A stretch of DNA of 52,318 nucleotides from a virus: IMG/VR virus record IMGVR_UViG_3300032331_000666, positions 1-52,318 of that record. One strand, 5' to 3'. Within the stretch, counting starts at the first letter, position 1, and the number at the start of each line of letters is the position of its first letter. The translations under genes were made by a program, and so were the position numbers. This document shows positions 43,322-49,140 of this stretch, piece by piece. The notes beneath the pieces are model-generated. The model made no database searches, was not told the DNA's origin, and worked only from the letters and a program-made list of their open reading frames with translations.

Positions 43322-44026
43322 GTGAAATATAAATCAGTATTAGTAATATCAGACTTGCATATACCTTACCATCATCCTGATGCTTTTGCGTTTCTTAAAG
43401 CTCTTAAAACAAAATACAAGCCAGATCACATAGTTAATATAGGCGATGAATTAGATTGTCATGCTATGTCTATGCATGATTCTGATCCTGATCTTTACTC
43501 AGCAGGCCATGAGTTGGCAGCCTCCATATCTTACATTCAAACACTTGAAAAGATATTTCCTAAGATGACGTTGGTTCATTCTAACCATTCATCTATGTTA
43601 TTTAGACGTGCTTTAAAACATGGTGTTCCTAAAGGATACCTTAAAGACTACAATGATTATCTTGGTGTAGGTAAAGGATGGCAATGGGTAGAAGATCATA
43701 CAGTTACACTTTCAGATAATTCACGTTGCTTTTTTACGCACGGACTATCTGCTGATGTGCTTAAAGTAGCTATGCAGTACGGAATGCACACTGTGCAGGG
43801 CCACTACCATACCAAGTTCAGCATAGGCTATTACTCTAATCCAGATCAGTTAGTCTGGGGCATGCAGGTAGGTTGTTTGATTAATCAGAAGTCTATGGCA
43901 TTTCAATACGCAAAGAACTTTAAGACTAGATTCATTGTAGGTTGCGGTATGATTATTAATGGTCAACCAAAACTTATGCCTATGATGCTTAATGAAAATG
44001 GTAAATGGATAGGTAAATTATTATGA
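43322..44026 (+). CDS. calcineurin-like metallophosphoesterase
   Basis: A 234-residue protein with a GTG start after GGGGGA. The metal-binding motifs appear in order: DLH (D11, H13), GDELD (D42), SNH (N88, H89), H140 in FFTHG, and GHYH (H161, H163). This is the full calcineurin-like phosphoesterase set. Substrate unknown; phage relatives are often nucleotide or DNA 3'-end phosphatases. It sits in the replication block, ATGA-coupled to the next gene. Confidence 0.82.
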   Translation: MKYKSVLVISDLHIPYHHPDAFAFLKALKTKYKPDHIVNIGDELDCHAMSMHDSDPDLYSAGHELAASISYIQTLEKIFPKMTLVHSNHSSMLFRRALKHGVPKGYLKDYNDYLGVGKGWQWVEDHTVTLSDNSRCFFTHGLSADVLKVAMQYGMHTVQGHYHTKFSIGYYSNPDQLVWGMQVGCLINQKSMAFQYAKNFKTRFIVGCGMIINGQPKLMPMMLNENGKWIGKLL

Positions 44027-44193
44027 GTTATGTAATGATTGTTATTATGTTTGGCAATATGTCTGTTGAAACTTATAGTGTAAATTTTGACTCTCAACTT
44101 ACTTGTGAGAACGCAAAAACAGCTATAATAGAAAAGTATGATAATGTTAAACGTCCAGGGATCACCCCTGTGATTTTATGTGTAAGGAAATAG
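44023..44193 (+). CDS. small hypothetical protein with hydrophobic start
   Basis: The 56 residues begin MSYVMIVIMFGNMSVETYSV, then a Cys-containing amphipathic helix (TCENAKTAIIEKY) and a strand ending in LCVRK. The N-terminus could be an uncleaved membrane or export segment, and the two Cys could then pair in the periplasm. Coupled to the phosphoesterase by ATGA. Confidence 0.5.
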   Translation: MSYVMIVIMFGNMSVETYSVNFDSQLTCENAKTAIIEKYDNVKRPGITPVILCVRK

Positions 44194-44194
44194 T

Positions 44195-44386
44195 ATGGCA
44201 AGTGAAGCAGGAAAAGGTAGTAAGCAAAGACCTACAAATAGAGAAGCATTTGAAGAGTCATATGATCGTATATGGAAAAAGAAAAAACAGTTAAGAGAAG
44301 GTATGCATTATGAAACTGATACCGATAATCTTCATGATATTAAGTATGATGTAAAGTATATGCCCGAAGATCACTATGAAGAGTGA
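44195..44386 (+). CDS. small charged hypothetical protein
   Basis: The 63 residues are very hydrophilic: EAGKGSKQRPTNREAFEESY, IWKKKK, and an Asp/Glu-rich end. 'GKGSxQRPxxxxxFxxxYDxIWxKK' is a recurring small phage protein. Overlaps the DUF1289 gene by 11 bases. Function unknown. Confidence 0.55.
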   Translation: MASEAGKGSKQRPTNREAFEESYDRIWKKKKQLREGMHYETDTDNLHDIKYDVKYMPEDHYEE

Positions 44387-44534
44387 GGTTCAGTCGCCTT
44401 GTATTAAAATTTGTAAGCTAGAAAATAATCACTGTGTTGGATGCGGTAGATCTAAGCATGACATTACTTATTGGAGTGAATACAGTAATGAAAAGAAGTT
44501 TAAGATAGTAAGACAACTTAAGAAGAAAAAATGA
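44376..44534 (+). CDS. DUF1289-family small Cys protein
   Basis: The 52 residues contain PCIKICKLENNHCVGCGRSK, then a TYWSEYSNEKKFKIV helix. Four Cys spaced C-x3-C-x6-C-x2-C and the 'GRxxxxIxxWxxxSxxEKxxI' helix match DUF1289 proteins of proteobacteria, which bind a metal or Fe-S cluster. A phage copy is noteworthy. Role unknown. Confidence 0.7.
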   Translation: MKSEVQSPCIKICKLENNHCVGCGRSKHDITYWSEYSNEKKFKIVRQLKKKK

Positions 44535-44638
44535 ACAAACTTCAAGCAATCGTAGAAGCTATTATAATCTTAACTATCATGTGGTTTTTTTATGGCTTTA
44601 TTAAAGTATGTCTTATGGCCTACGACTTCTTTATCTAA
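44531..44638 (+). CDS. membrane micro-protein
   Basis: The 35 residues are mostly hydrophobic (AIIILTIMWFFYGFIKVCLM) and form one membrane helix. ATGA-coupled to the DUF1289 gene. Its stop abuts, tail to tail and with no gap, the leftward oxygenase-like gene. Function unknown. Confidence 0.5.
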   Translation: MNKLQAIVEAIIILTIMWFFYGFIKVCLMAYDFFI

Positions 44639-45253
44639 CTACCAAAACATAGTCAATACGTCATCAATACGTATTAAATGCCCCTGCAATGTAATCCTGT
44701 AATCACCTTCAACATATTCTTTTAGTCCAGCAATTCTATGTAATACAGTTCCATCATGGCCTATGATCTCTTTCTCTGCATAAGGCAGATACTTTTGCTC
44801 TCCATCTTCAATATAATCCAACCCTCCCCCACCTGTAGGTAGTTTAATTACCACTGTAAATGCATAGGGGTCAATACTGCCTAAATCTAGAGTAATATGC
44901 GGGTAGTCTTTATGCCAAAGTCCTGCATGGGTGAGCAGGAATCGGCTTGAAACGAATATATGAAAGGATGGGTGAGATAGAGAATAGTTAAGCTTTATTG
45001 GCTCTTTAAACTGATCTGATAAGTAATCAATAATGATATCATATGTGTCGCCAAACTGTTCACGCAGTATGGGATTTAATACCTTGAGATCTTGTCTGTA
45101 TTCTGGAGTCTTACCATCTAGGTAAGCGTTTCTTCCAAGCGTATAGAAGAAAAATTCATTTGATCTGGATACCCAATACTTCTGAAGTCTAAAGACTTTA
45201 TCAGCTATCTCTTCAGTATTGATATCTAATTTGTGAGAAATAAAAGGGGGCAT
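44639..45253 (-). CDS. 2OG-Fe(II) oxygenase-like protein, downstream of pqqA
   Basis: Start at 45253 (204 residues, MPPFISHKLDINTEEIADKV). The double-stranded beta-helix part has WHKD (H114, D116), a distal His in VLHRI (H172) and Arg in DYRITLQG (R186), the HxD...H...R layout of 2-oxoglutarate/Fe(II) dioxygenases. Substrate unknown. It follows pqqA on the same strand, 17 bases downstream, with a hairpin covering its start codon. Whether it acts on the peptide or elsewhere is open; a fold-only cupin relative is the alternative. Confidence 0.6.
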   Translation of the reverse strand: MPPFISHKLDINTEEIADKVFRLQKYWVSRSNEFFFYTLGRNAYLDGKTPEYRQDLKVLNPILREQFGDTYDIIIDYLSDQFKEPIKLNYSLSHPSFHIFVSSRFLLTHAGLWHKDYPHITLDLGSIDPYAFTVVIKLPTGGGGLDYIEDGEQKYLPYAEKEIIGHDGTVLHRIAGLKEYVEGDYRITLQGHLIRIDDVLTMFW

Positions 45254-45260
45254 AGCCCCC
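45238..45260 (-). terminator. hairpin after pqqA with T tract, overlapping the next start codon
   Basis: On the minus strand GGGGGC (45260-45255), loop TAT, GCCCCC (45251-45246), then TTTTATTT. It lies ten bases after the pqqA stop and should terminate most transcripts. The ATG of the oxygenase-like gene (45253-45251) is in the loop and 3' stem, so the hairpin may also limit its translation. Confidence 0.7.
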
Positions 45261-45269
45261 AATTATACA

Positions 45270-45341
45270 TTACTTATTCATTACGTACATCGTCACTTCA
45301 AAGCCAAATCTCATTTCTGTTGCTGATGGAGTTGTCCACAT
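45270..45341 (-). CDS. pqqA: PqqA-like PQQ precursor peptide
   Basis: A 23-residue peptide beginning MWTTPSATEMRFGFEVTMY. Known PqqA peptides have the same length and pattern: MW-x-x-P near the start, a conserved R, and G-F/L-EVT-M/L-Y, where Glu15 and Tyr19 are crosslinked by the radical-SAM enzyme PqqE and excised to make pyrroloquinoline quinone. Here E15 and Y19 fall at exactly those positions. AAAGGAAA lies five bases before ATG. No pqqB-E genes are in the window, so it would feed the host's pathway. PQQ serves methanol dehydrogenases of methylotrophs. Confidence 0.85.
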   Translation of the reverse strand: MWTTPSATEMRFGFEVTMYVMNK

Positions 45342-45373
45342 AATATTTTCCTTTGTATATAAAAAAGACCTAT

Positions 45374-45457
45374 TTTTGCTACACAAACACCTTTGTATGT
45401 AATTTACTCCATACAAGCTAGTTTGTATTGAATATAATGCGCCTTTTGCTATACAAA
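45374..45457. repeat. 14-base direct repeats upstream of pqqA
   Basis: TTTTGCTACACAAA (45374-45387) and TTTTGCTATACAAA (45444-45457) differ at one base and start exactly 70 bases apart. Read toward pqqA each begins TTTGT(A/G)T, a -35-like box, and the nearer copy is followed by TATATA. More TTTGTAT/ATACAA copies lie between (45353, 45392, 45410, 45422). They look like operators or tandem promoters for pqqA. A perfect TATAAT on the plus strand lies at 45433-45438. Confidence 0.5.
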
Positions 45458-45675
45458 GTCCTCCATAAAACCATGAATGACAGGTAAAAAAGTAACTCTA
45501 ACAATAAGTAGAGATAGAAATAAGTGTAAAGTATGCTTTACATTGGTTTTCACTCAAATCATTGATTTATATACAAATGAATGAAAACAATATTTAATCA
45601 ACTGTAAAAATCAATATGCCTTCTATATAACATTTAGTTATATACATCTATTTCTATATAACTTATATAAATATG
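45458..45675. other. AT-rich non-coding control region with dyads
   Basis: No credible gene in either strand. It holds a perfect dyad TGTAAAG-TATG-CTTTACA (45525-45542) and an imperfect 14-base dyad, GTTTTCACTCAAAT with AAATGAATGAAAAC, about 20 bases further on, then very AT-rich sequence. It separates leftward pqqA from rightward genes, so a divergent control region is likely. Replication origin is a possibility, given AT content and nearby repeats. Confidence 0.45.
45624..45662. repeat. three TATATAAC boxes upstream of the sRNA promoter
   Basis: TATATAAC (45624-45631) and its inverse GTTATATA (45637-45644) form a perfect 8-base dyad around ATTTA. A third TATATAAC is at 45655-45662. The two direct copies, within identical TTCTATATAAC, are 31 bases apart, about three helical turns. 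They end 14 bases before the -35 box, consistent with repressor or activator sites. Confidence 0.55.
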
Positions 45676-45704
45676 TTGACACGGATATAGGGATTTGATA
45701 TAGT
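45676..45704 (+). promoter_or_regulatory. consensus sigma70 promoter of the small RNA
   Basis: TTGACA (45676-45681), a 17-base spacer, TATAGT (45699-45704). The -35 is perfect and the -10 differs at one base, the best promoter in the window. The predicted start is near 45711, exactly where the first RNA hairpin begins. Confidence 0.82.
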
Positions 45705-45710
45705 TTCGTT

Positions 45711-45815
45711 GTGAGTCCCTTTCCTCACATGTCTTTCCTTTACATCTCTCTCGTAAAGTCTCGGTGTCCCTCGCACCTTAAAACCCTTAGATTAAAACCT
45801 AGGGGTTTTTCTTTT
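45711..45815 (+). ncRNA. predicted ~105-nt small RNA with three C/U-loop hairpins
   Basis: It is bounded by a consensus promoter and an intrinsic terminator and contains no reading frame. Hairpin 1: GTGAG (45711-45715)/CTCAC (45724-45728), loop TCCCTTTC. Hairpin 2: CTTTAC (45738-45743)/GTAAAG (45753-45758), loop ATCTCTCTC. Hairpin 3: GGTG (45763-45766)/CACC (45774-45777), loop TCCCTCG. All loops are pyrimidine-rich and two hold UCCCU, able to pair with Shine-Dalgarno AGGGA, as in UCCC-loop regulatory RNAs such as staphylococcal RsaE. Segment 45734-45741 is complementary to the pqqA ribosome site. No known family recognised. Confidence 0.72.
45780..45815 (+). terminator. intrinsic terminator of the small RNA
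   Basis: AAAACCCTTAG (45780-45790) pairs with CTAGGGGTTTT (45799-45809) over eleven positions with one G-T wobble, then TTTTTCTTTT. The A-rich 5' arm also allows function on the opposite strand. Confidence 0.85.
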
Positions 45816-45856
45816 ATACCCCTTGCATTTTGTTTTAAACAGGAGTAAATTTATAA

Positions 45857-45976
45857 ATGAGAGAAGTGAATGAAAGACTAGTGATGTATTTCTACGTCAT
45901 TATCTTCCTATTCCCTTTTGTCCGTACTCCAAACGTTATCACTGAACCTAAATGGGTTGCGTGGAATAATACATAG
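45857..45976 (+). CDS. 39-residue possible membrane micro-protein
   Basis: The 39 residues contain a hydrophobic aromatic stretch (LVMYFYVIIFLFPFV) and a Trp-containing tail (EPKWVAWNNT). AGGAG lies 11 bases before the ATG. It follows the small-RNA terminator, so expression would need read-through. It could be a chance frame; base composition and a fair ribosome site favour a gene modestly. Confidence 0.35.
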   Translation: MREVNERLVMYFYVIIFLFPFVRTPNVITEPKWVAWNNT

Positions 45977-46184
45977 GCCTTGTTACACCCGCAAGCGAGC
46001 CTCGTGAACTTAAATGGGTATCACACAAGATATACTGCCACGGGGTGACTTGCCAACAGTATGTCGATTGAACATTAACTCTGTGTAGGACTGGTATTGG
46101 GTAGCTTCTATTGCTTAATGTGGGTCAAAGGTGTGTCCATCTCACCCTTGGCGGAGCCATATTCTAAAAAAACGAAAGGATCAA
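45977..46184 (+). other. 208-base non-coding stretch, GC-richer, with pairing potential
   Basis: No credible gene on either strand. Possible stems: ATACTG / CAGTAT around CCACGGGG..., and GGTG / CACC near 46131-46147. GAACCTAAATGGGT (end of the 39-codon frame) recurs as GAACTTAAATGGGT about 60 bases later. It is noticeably richer in G and C than its surroundings. It could be the structured 5' leader of the operon starting at 46185; no known RNA family or tRNA is recognisable. Confidence 0.4.
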
Positions 46185-46358
46185 ATGAGTTTTATAAAAA
46201 GAAAGGAAGACGGCTTCCTAACAAAGAAGCTTGTACAAGAACTAAAGTTGTATCATACTACTCCTGAGGAACTAGATCCTATTAGAAAGATCGCAATTGA
46301 TTACTTACTCTCGGATAGTTGGAAGAATTACAAAACATATAAGGGAACTCCACAATGA
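46185..46358 (+). CDS. small hypothetical protein, first gene of helicase-primase operon
   Basis: The start at 46185 follows GAAAGGA (57 residues); an ATG at 46131 would reach into the leader. Sequence is basic then acidic (SFIKRKEDGFLTKKLVQELK, TPEELDPIRKIAIDYLL), with a small helical fold. It overlaps the next ATG (ATGA). Function unknown. Confidence 0.55.
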   Translation: MSFIKRKEDGFLTKKLVQELKLYHTTPEELDPIRKIAIDYLLSDSWKNYKTYKGTPQ

Positions 46359-46528
46359 ATTTTACACATGCGGTTGTAGATGATGGCGATATTATAAGAA
46401 AGTATCGTTGGTCTAAACGAGAAGCTAAATGGTATAAAGATTCTCATCCTGATATAGATGTGATACAGTTGCCTAAAGAAGAAGTAAAACCATTTAACAC
46501 TAATGATTATGAAGAGGCACCATATTAA
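46355..46528 (+). CDS. small hypothetical protein
   Basis: The 57 residues are charged: DDGDIIRKYRWSKREAKWYK, then QLPKEEVKPFNTNDYEEAP. The 'KRYRWSKxEAxWYKxxHPDxxVIQLPKEE' type sequence resembles small phage proteins next to helicases. Coupled at both ends by one- to four-base overlaps. Confidence 0.5.
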   Translation: MNFTHAVVDDGDIIRKYRWSKREAKWYKDSHPDIDVIQLPKEEVKPFNTNDYEEAPY

Positions 46529-46686
46529 TGACTGACACAAAGAAAACAATAATAGTTGAAAACGTTTTAGTTAAGGGGTATATTAAACACGCTAATGGAA
46601 AAAAGACTATGTTTGAATTTAACAAGCAAGACTTTAAACCAGCATCATTCGAGAAAATATTTGAGGAAGTAGGTCGTAAGCTTTAA
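46528..46686 (+). CDS. small hypothetical protein
   Basis: The 52 residues fold as a predicted strand (TIIVENVLVKGYIKHANGKK) and a helix (ASFEKIFEEVGRKL). TAATG overlaps on both sides imply coupled translation. No family recognised. Confidence 0.5.
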   Translation: MTDTKKTIIVENVLVKGYIKHANGKKTMFEFNKQDFKPASFEKIFEEVGRKL

Positions 46687-46913
46687 TGTATACAAAGTTA
46701 GATGATATGAAAATGGCACAAAAGATTTTGCTCTATATTGAAAAGAATCCAAGAGCCACAAGAAAAGACATTACAAAGTATTGCTTTACAAATATGCGTA
46801 GGTTGAGACAGTTAGAAGCAGAAGGATATATAAATATCCCACCACCTATGCCAAGAGAAATCAGGAATAGGGATTACTATGAGAACAAAGCCATTCAATC
46901 AGCAAGTTCATGA
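46686..46913 (+). CDS. small winged-helix-like protein
   Basis: The 75 residues have the pattern KMAQKILLYIEKNPRATRKD, ITKYCFTNMRRLRQLEAEGY, INIPPPMP: helix, turn, recognition helix and wing, as in winged-helix DNA-binding proteins. It may regulate the helicase-primase operon or act at an origin. It overlaps the next gene by 35 bases. Confidence 0.5.
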   Translation: MYTKLDDMKMAQKILLYIEKNPRATRKDITKYCFTNMRRLRQLEAEGYINIPPPMPREIRNRDYYENKAIQSASS

Positions 46914-47301
46914 TGCCTGTGATCCTCCCGCAAGAGAGGCAATAATTAAATACATTAAAGCTACATGGGGTTTAAATGCTTGGCACAACCCTGATAAGTA
47001 TGCGGTAGATTTAATTATAGAGCGTGATAAAGAGGCGATTGGATACGCAGAGATAGAAATGAGAGATTGGGATCATTGCCCGTTCAAAACAATCCATATA
47101 CCTAAACGAAAAGATAAACTATTTGATAATGGTAAGCACACAATTTATTTCGTTGTGTCAAGAGGCATTAGCAAGGCTTGGTATGTTAATTCACAAGTGA
47201 TTAAAAATTCAGCAGTGCAAGAGATACCTAACAAAGCTGTTAGTCAAGGAGAATATTTTTATGATGTGCCTACATACCTATTCACTGAAATAAGTTTGTA
47301 G
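46879..47301 (+). CDS. putative PD-(D/E)XK nuclease-like protein
   Basis: A 140-residue protein. Segments HNPDKYAVDLIIERDKEAIG and YAEIEMRDWDHCPF resemble the (P)D...(E)xE/K core of restriction-type nucleases (D44, E59/E61 by my count), followed by TIHIPKRKDKLFDN and YFVVSRGISKAWYV. The usual Lys in motif III is replaced by Met/Arg, so activity is uncertain. The location beside the helicase suggests a DNA-processing role. Confidence 0.5.
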   Translation: MRTKPFNQQVHDACDPPAREAIIKYIKATWGLNAWHNPDKYAVDLIIERDKEAIGYAEIEMRDWDHCPFKTIHIPKRKDKLFDNGKHTIYFVVSRGISKAWYVNSQVIKNSAVQEIPNKAVSQGEYFYDVPTYLFTEISL

Positions 47302-47314
47302 CATAGAATTATAA

Positions 47315-47614
47315 ATGAGAGACAATAAACCACAATACACTGATTTAGAGCATAGGATATTAGAACTATCTGATGTGATAGACATGTTAAATGAAGAGAA
47401 CATTCATCTCAAAGATATTATTGCCTCTCACCAATGGAATGCAACCGAATTTGAAAAAGATTATATACTGCACGAGATCACAAGTTTAAGACATCAAGTA
47501 TTAGTTTTAGAAAAGAGTGAACATAGTGCAATAGCAAGTCGTGATATGTTTCAAGATAGGAATGCAGAGTTATTAAAACAACTTGCGTATTATAAGAAGC
47601 TCCAAAAAGCTTAG
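47315..47614 (+). CDS. coiled-coil protein
   Basis: The 99 residues are nearly all helical with heptads: YTDLEHRILELSDVIDMLNE, LHEITSLRHQVLVLEKSEHS and NAELLKQLAYYKKLQKA. Located directly before the helicase. It may be a structural or loader-like partner; nothing specific is visible. Confidence 0.5.
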   Translation: MRDNKPQYTDLEHRILELSDVIDMLNEENIHLKDIIASHQWNATEFEKDYILHEITSLRHQVLVLEKSEHSAIASRDMFQDRNAELLKQLAYYKKLQKA

Positions 47615-47652
47615 CCCACCCCAGAGGGTATCTGGACGTTAAAAGGATAATT

Positions 47653-49140
47653 ATGTTAGAACTTAGAGAACACCAACAAGGTGTCATTGATGCATTGCGA
47701 CAAGGATTTAAAGAGGGTCATAGAGCTCAACTACTATATGCACCTACAGGATTTGGCAAGACAGAGGTAGCTATCTATCTAATGGAAGCTACAAGGAAAA
47801 AAGATAACAGATCAGCAATGATCTTAGATCGCATAGTCTTAGTAGATCAAACATCACAAAGATTAGACAAGTATGATATCTTTCATGGCGTTCACCAAGC
47901 TGACCATTGGAAATATAATACATCAGAACTAATTCAAATATGCTCTTCTCAAACATTAGAGCGCAGACAAGACTTTCCAAAGATGGATGTATTAATCATT
48001 GATGAATGTCATATTGCACGCAAACAGATTGTTGATCTAATTAAAAACAATCCAAATCTTAGGGTCATTGGCTTAACTGCTACTCCGTTTACCAAGGGCT
48101 TAGGTAATATCTATACTAATGTGGTATGTGGATCAACTACACAATCACTTGTTGTTAATAAATGGTTAGCCCCACTCAAAGTCTATATCGCTAAAGAGAT
48201 TGATATGAAGGGTGCTAAAAAGATTGCAGGTGAATGGTCTCCTGATGTAGTGACTGAACGAGGCATGAGGATTACAGGGGATATCGTTCAAGAATGGATT
48301 AAAAAGACGCATGAGATATTCGGCAGACCACGCAAGACTATTGTCTTTTGTGCGGGAGTAGCACATGGTTTAGACTTAGTTAAACAGTTTGCCGAGAAGG
48401 GATATAACTTTGTATCTATCTCATATAAAGAAACAAGTGAATTTAAGAAGGAGGTGATCGAGAACTTTAGCAAGCCCGATACAGACATTCATGGATTGAT
48501 TGCTACAGACATATTAACTCGTGGATTTGATGTCCCTGATGTCATGATCGGAGTGTCCGCTAGGCCATTCAGTAAATCCCTATCCTCTCATATTCAACAG
48601 ATGGGTAGGGTGATGCGCCCCTCAACTGATAAAGACTTTGCCTTATGGTTAGATCATTCAGGTAATTATATTCGCTTCCGTAATGAGTGGGAAGAGGTAT
48701 ATCAAGAAGGCGTTAAAGACTTAGACGAAAGTAAGGTCGAACACGCACACAAAGAACCAACAGAACGAGAAAAGATAGAGGCTAAGTGTCCATCATGCTC
48801 AGCACTATGGGAACAAGGATCAGAGGAATGCTATGCTTGTGGATACGTTAGGAAGAAAAAACAATTTGGTTCATTAGCGGGTGAGATGCATGAGCTAGGC
48901 ATGAATGGCCGAGATGATGTAAGGCACAGACAACAATTCTTCTCTGAGCTATTGTATGTAGCTAAGAACAAAAACTACAGTCCTAATTGGGCAAGCCATA
49001 AGTATAGAGAAAAGTATGGTGTATGGCCTAGAGATTTAGTATTTAGAACCGAGACTCCATCTATTACTACAATGAATTGGATTAAGCATAGAATGATTGC
49101 TTATAGTAAAGCCAATAAAAAAGATAGGAAGGTAGCATGA
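47653..49140 (+). CDS. SF2 DEAD/DEAH-type DNA helicase with zinc finger
   Basis: A 495-residue protein. Motifs in order: Walker A APTGFGKT (30-37), DECH (117-120), TATP (142-145), TDILTRGFDVPDV and HIQQMGRVMRPS (motif VI). A C-terminal zinc finger has CPSC then CYACG. This is the RecQ/UvsW-like phage helicase arrangement, probably acting in replication start or branch handling. The start follows AAGGAT. It is coupled by ATGA to the primase. Confidence 0.88.
   Translation: MLELREHQQGVIDALRQGFKEGHRAQLLYAPTGFGKTEVAIYLMEATRKKDNRSAMILDRIVLVDQTSQRLDKYDIFHGVHQADHWKYNTSELIQICSSQTLERRQDFPKMDVLIIDECHIARKQIVDLIKNNPNLRVIGLTATPFTKGLGNIYTNVVCGSTTQSLVVNKWLAPLKVYIAKEIDMKGAKKIAGEWSPDVVTERGMRITGDIVQEWIKKTHEIFGRPRKTIVFCAGVAHGLDLVKQFAEKGYNFVSISYKETSEFKKEVIENFSKPDTDIHGLIATDILTRGFDVPDVMIGVSARPFSKSLSSHIQQMGRVMRPSTDKDFALWLDHSGNYIRFRNEWEEVYQEGVKDLDESKVEHAHKEPTEREKIEAKCPSCSALWEQGSEECYACGYVRKKKQFGSLAGEMHELGMNGRDDVRHRQQFFSELLYVAKNKNYSPNWASHKYREKYGVWPRDLVFRTETPSITTMNWIKHRMIAYSKANKKDRKVA

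Noticed and set aside
45977-46184. Possible tRNA in the GC-richer gap
   Set aside because: No cloverleaf, no TTC-type T arm and no anticodon stem could be drawn; no tRNA was found elsewhere in the window.
46131-46184. Upstream ATG extending the gene at 46185
   Set aside because: It lacks a ribosome site and falls in the structured leader, whereas GAAAGGA precedes 46185.
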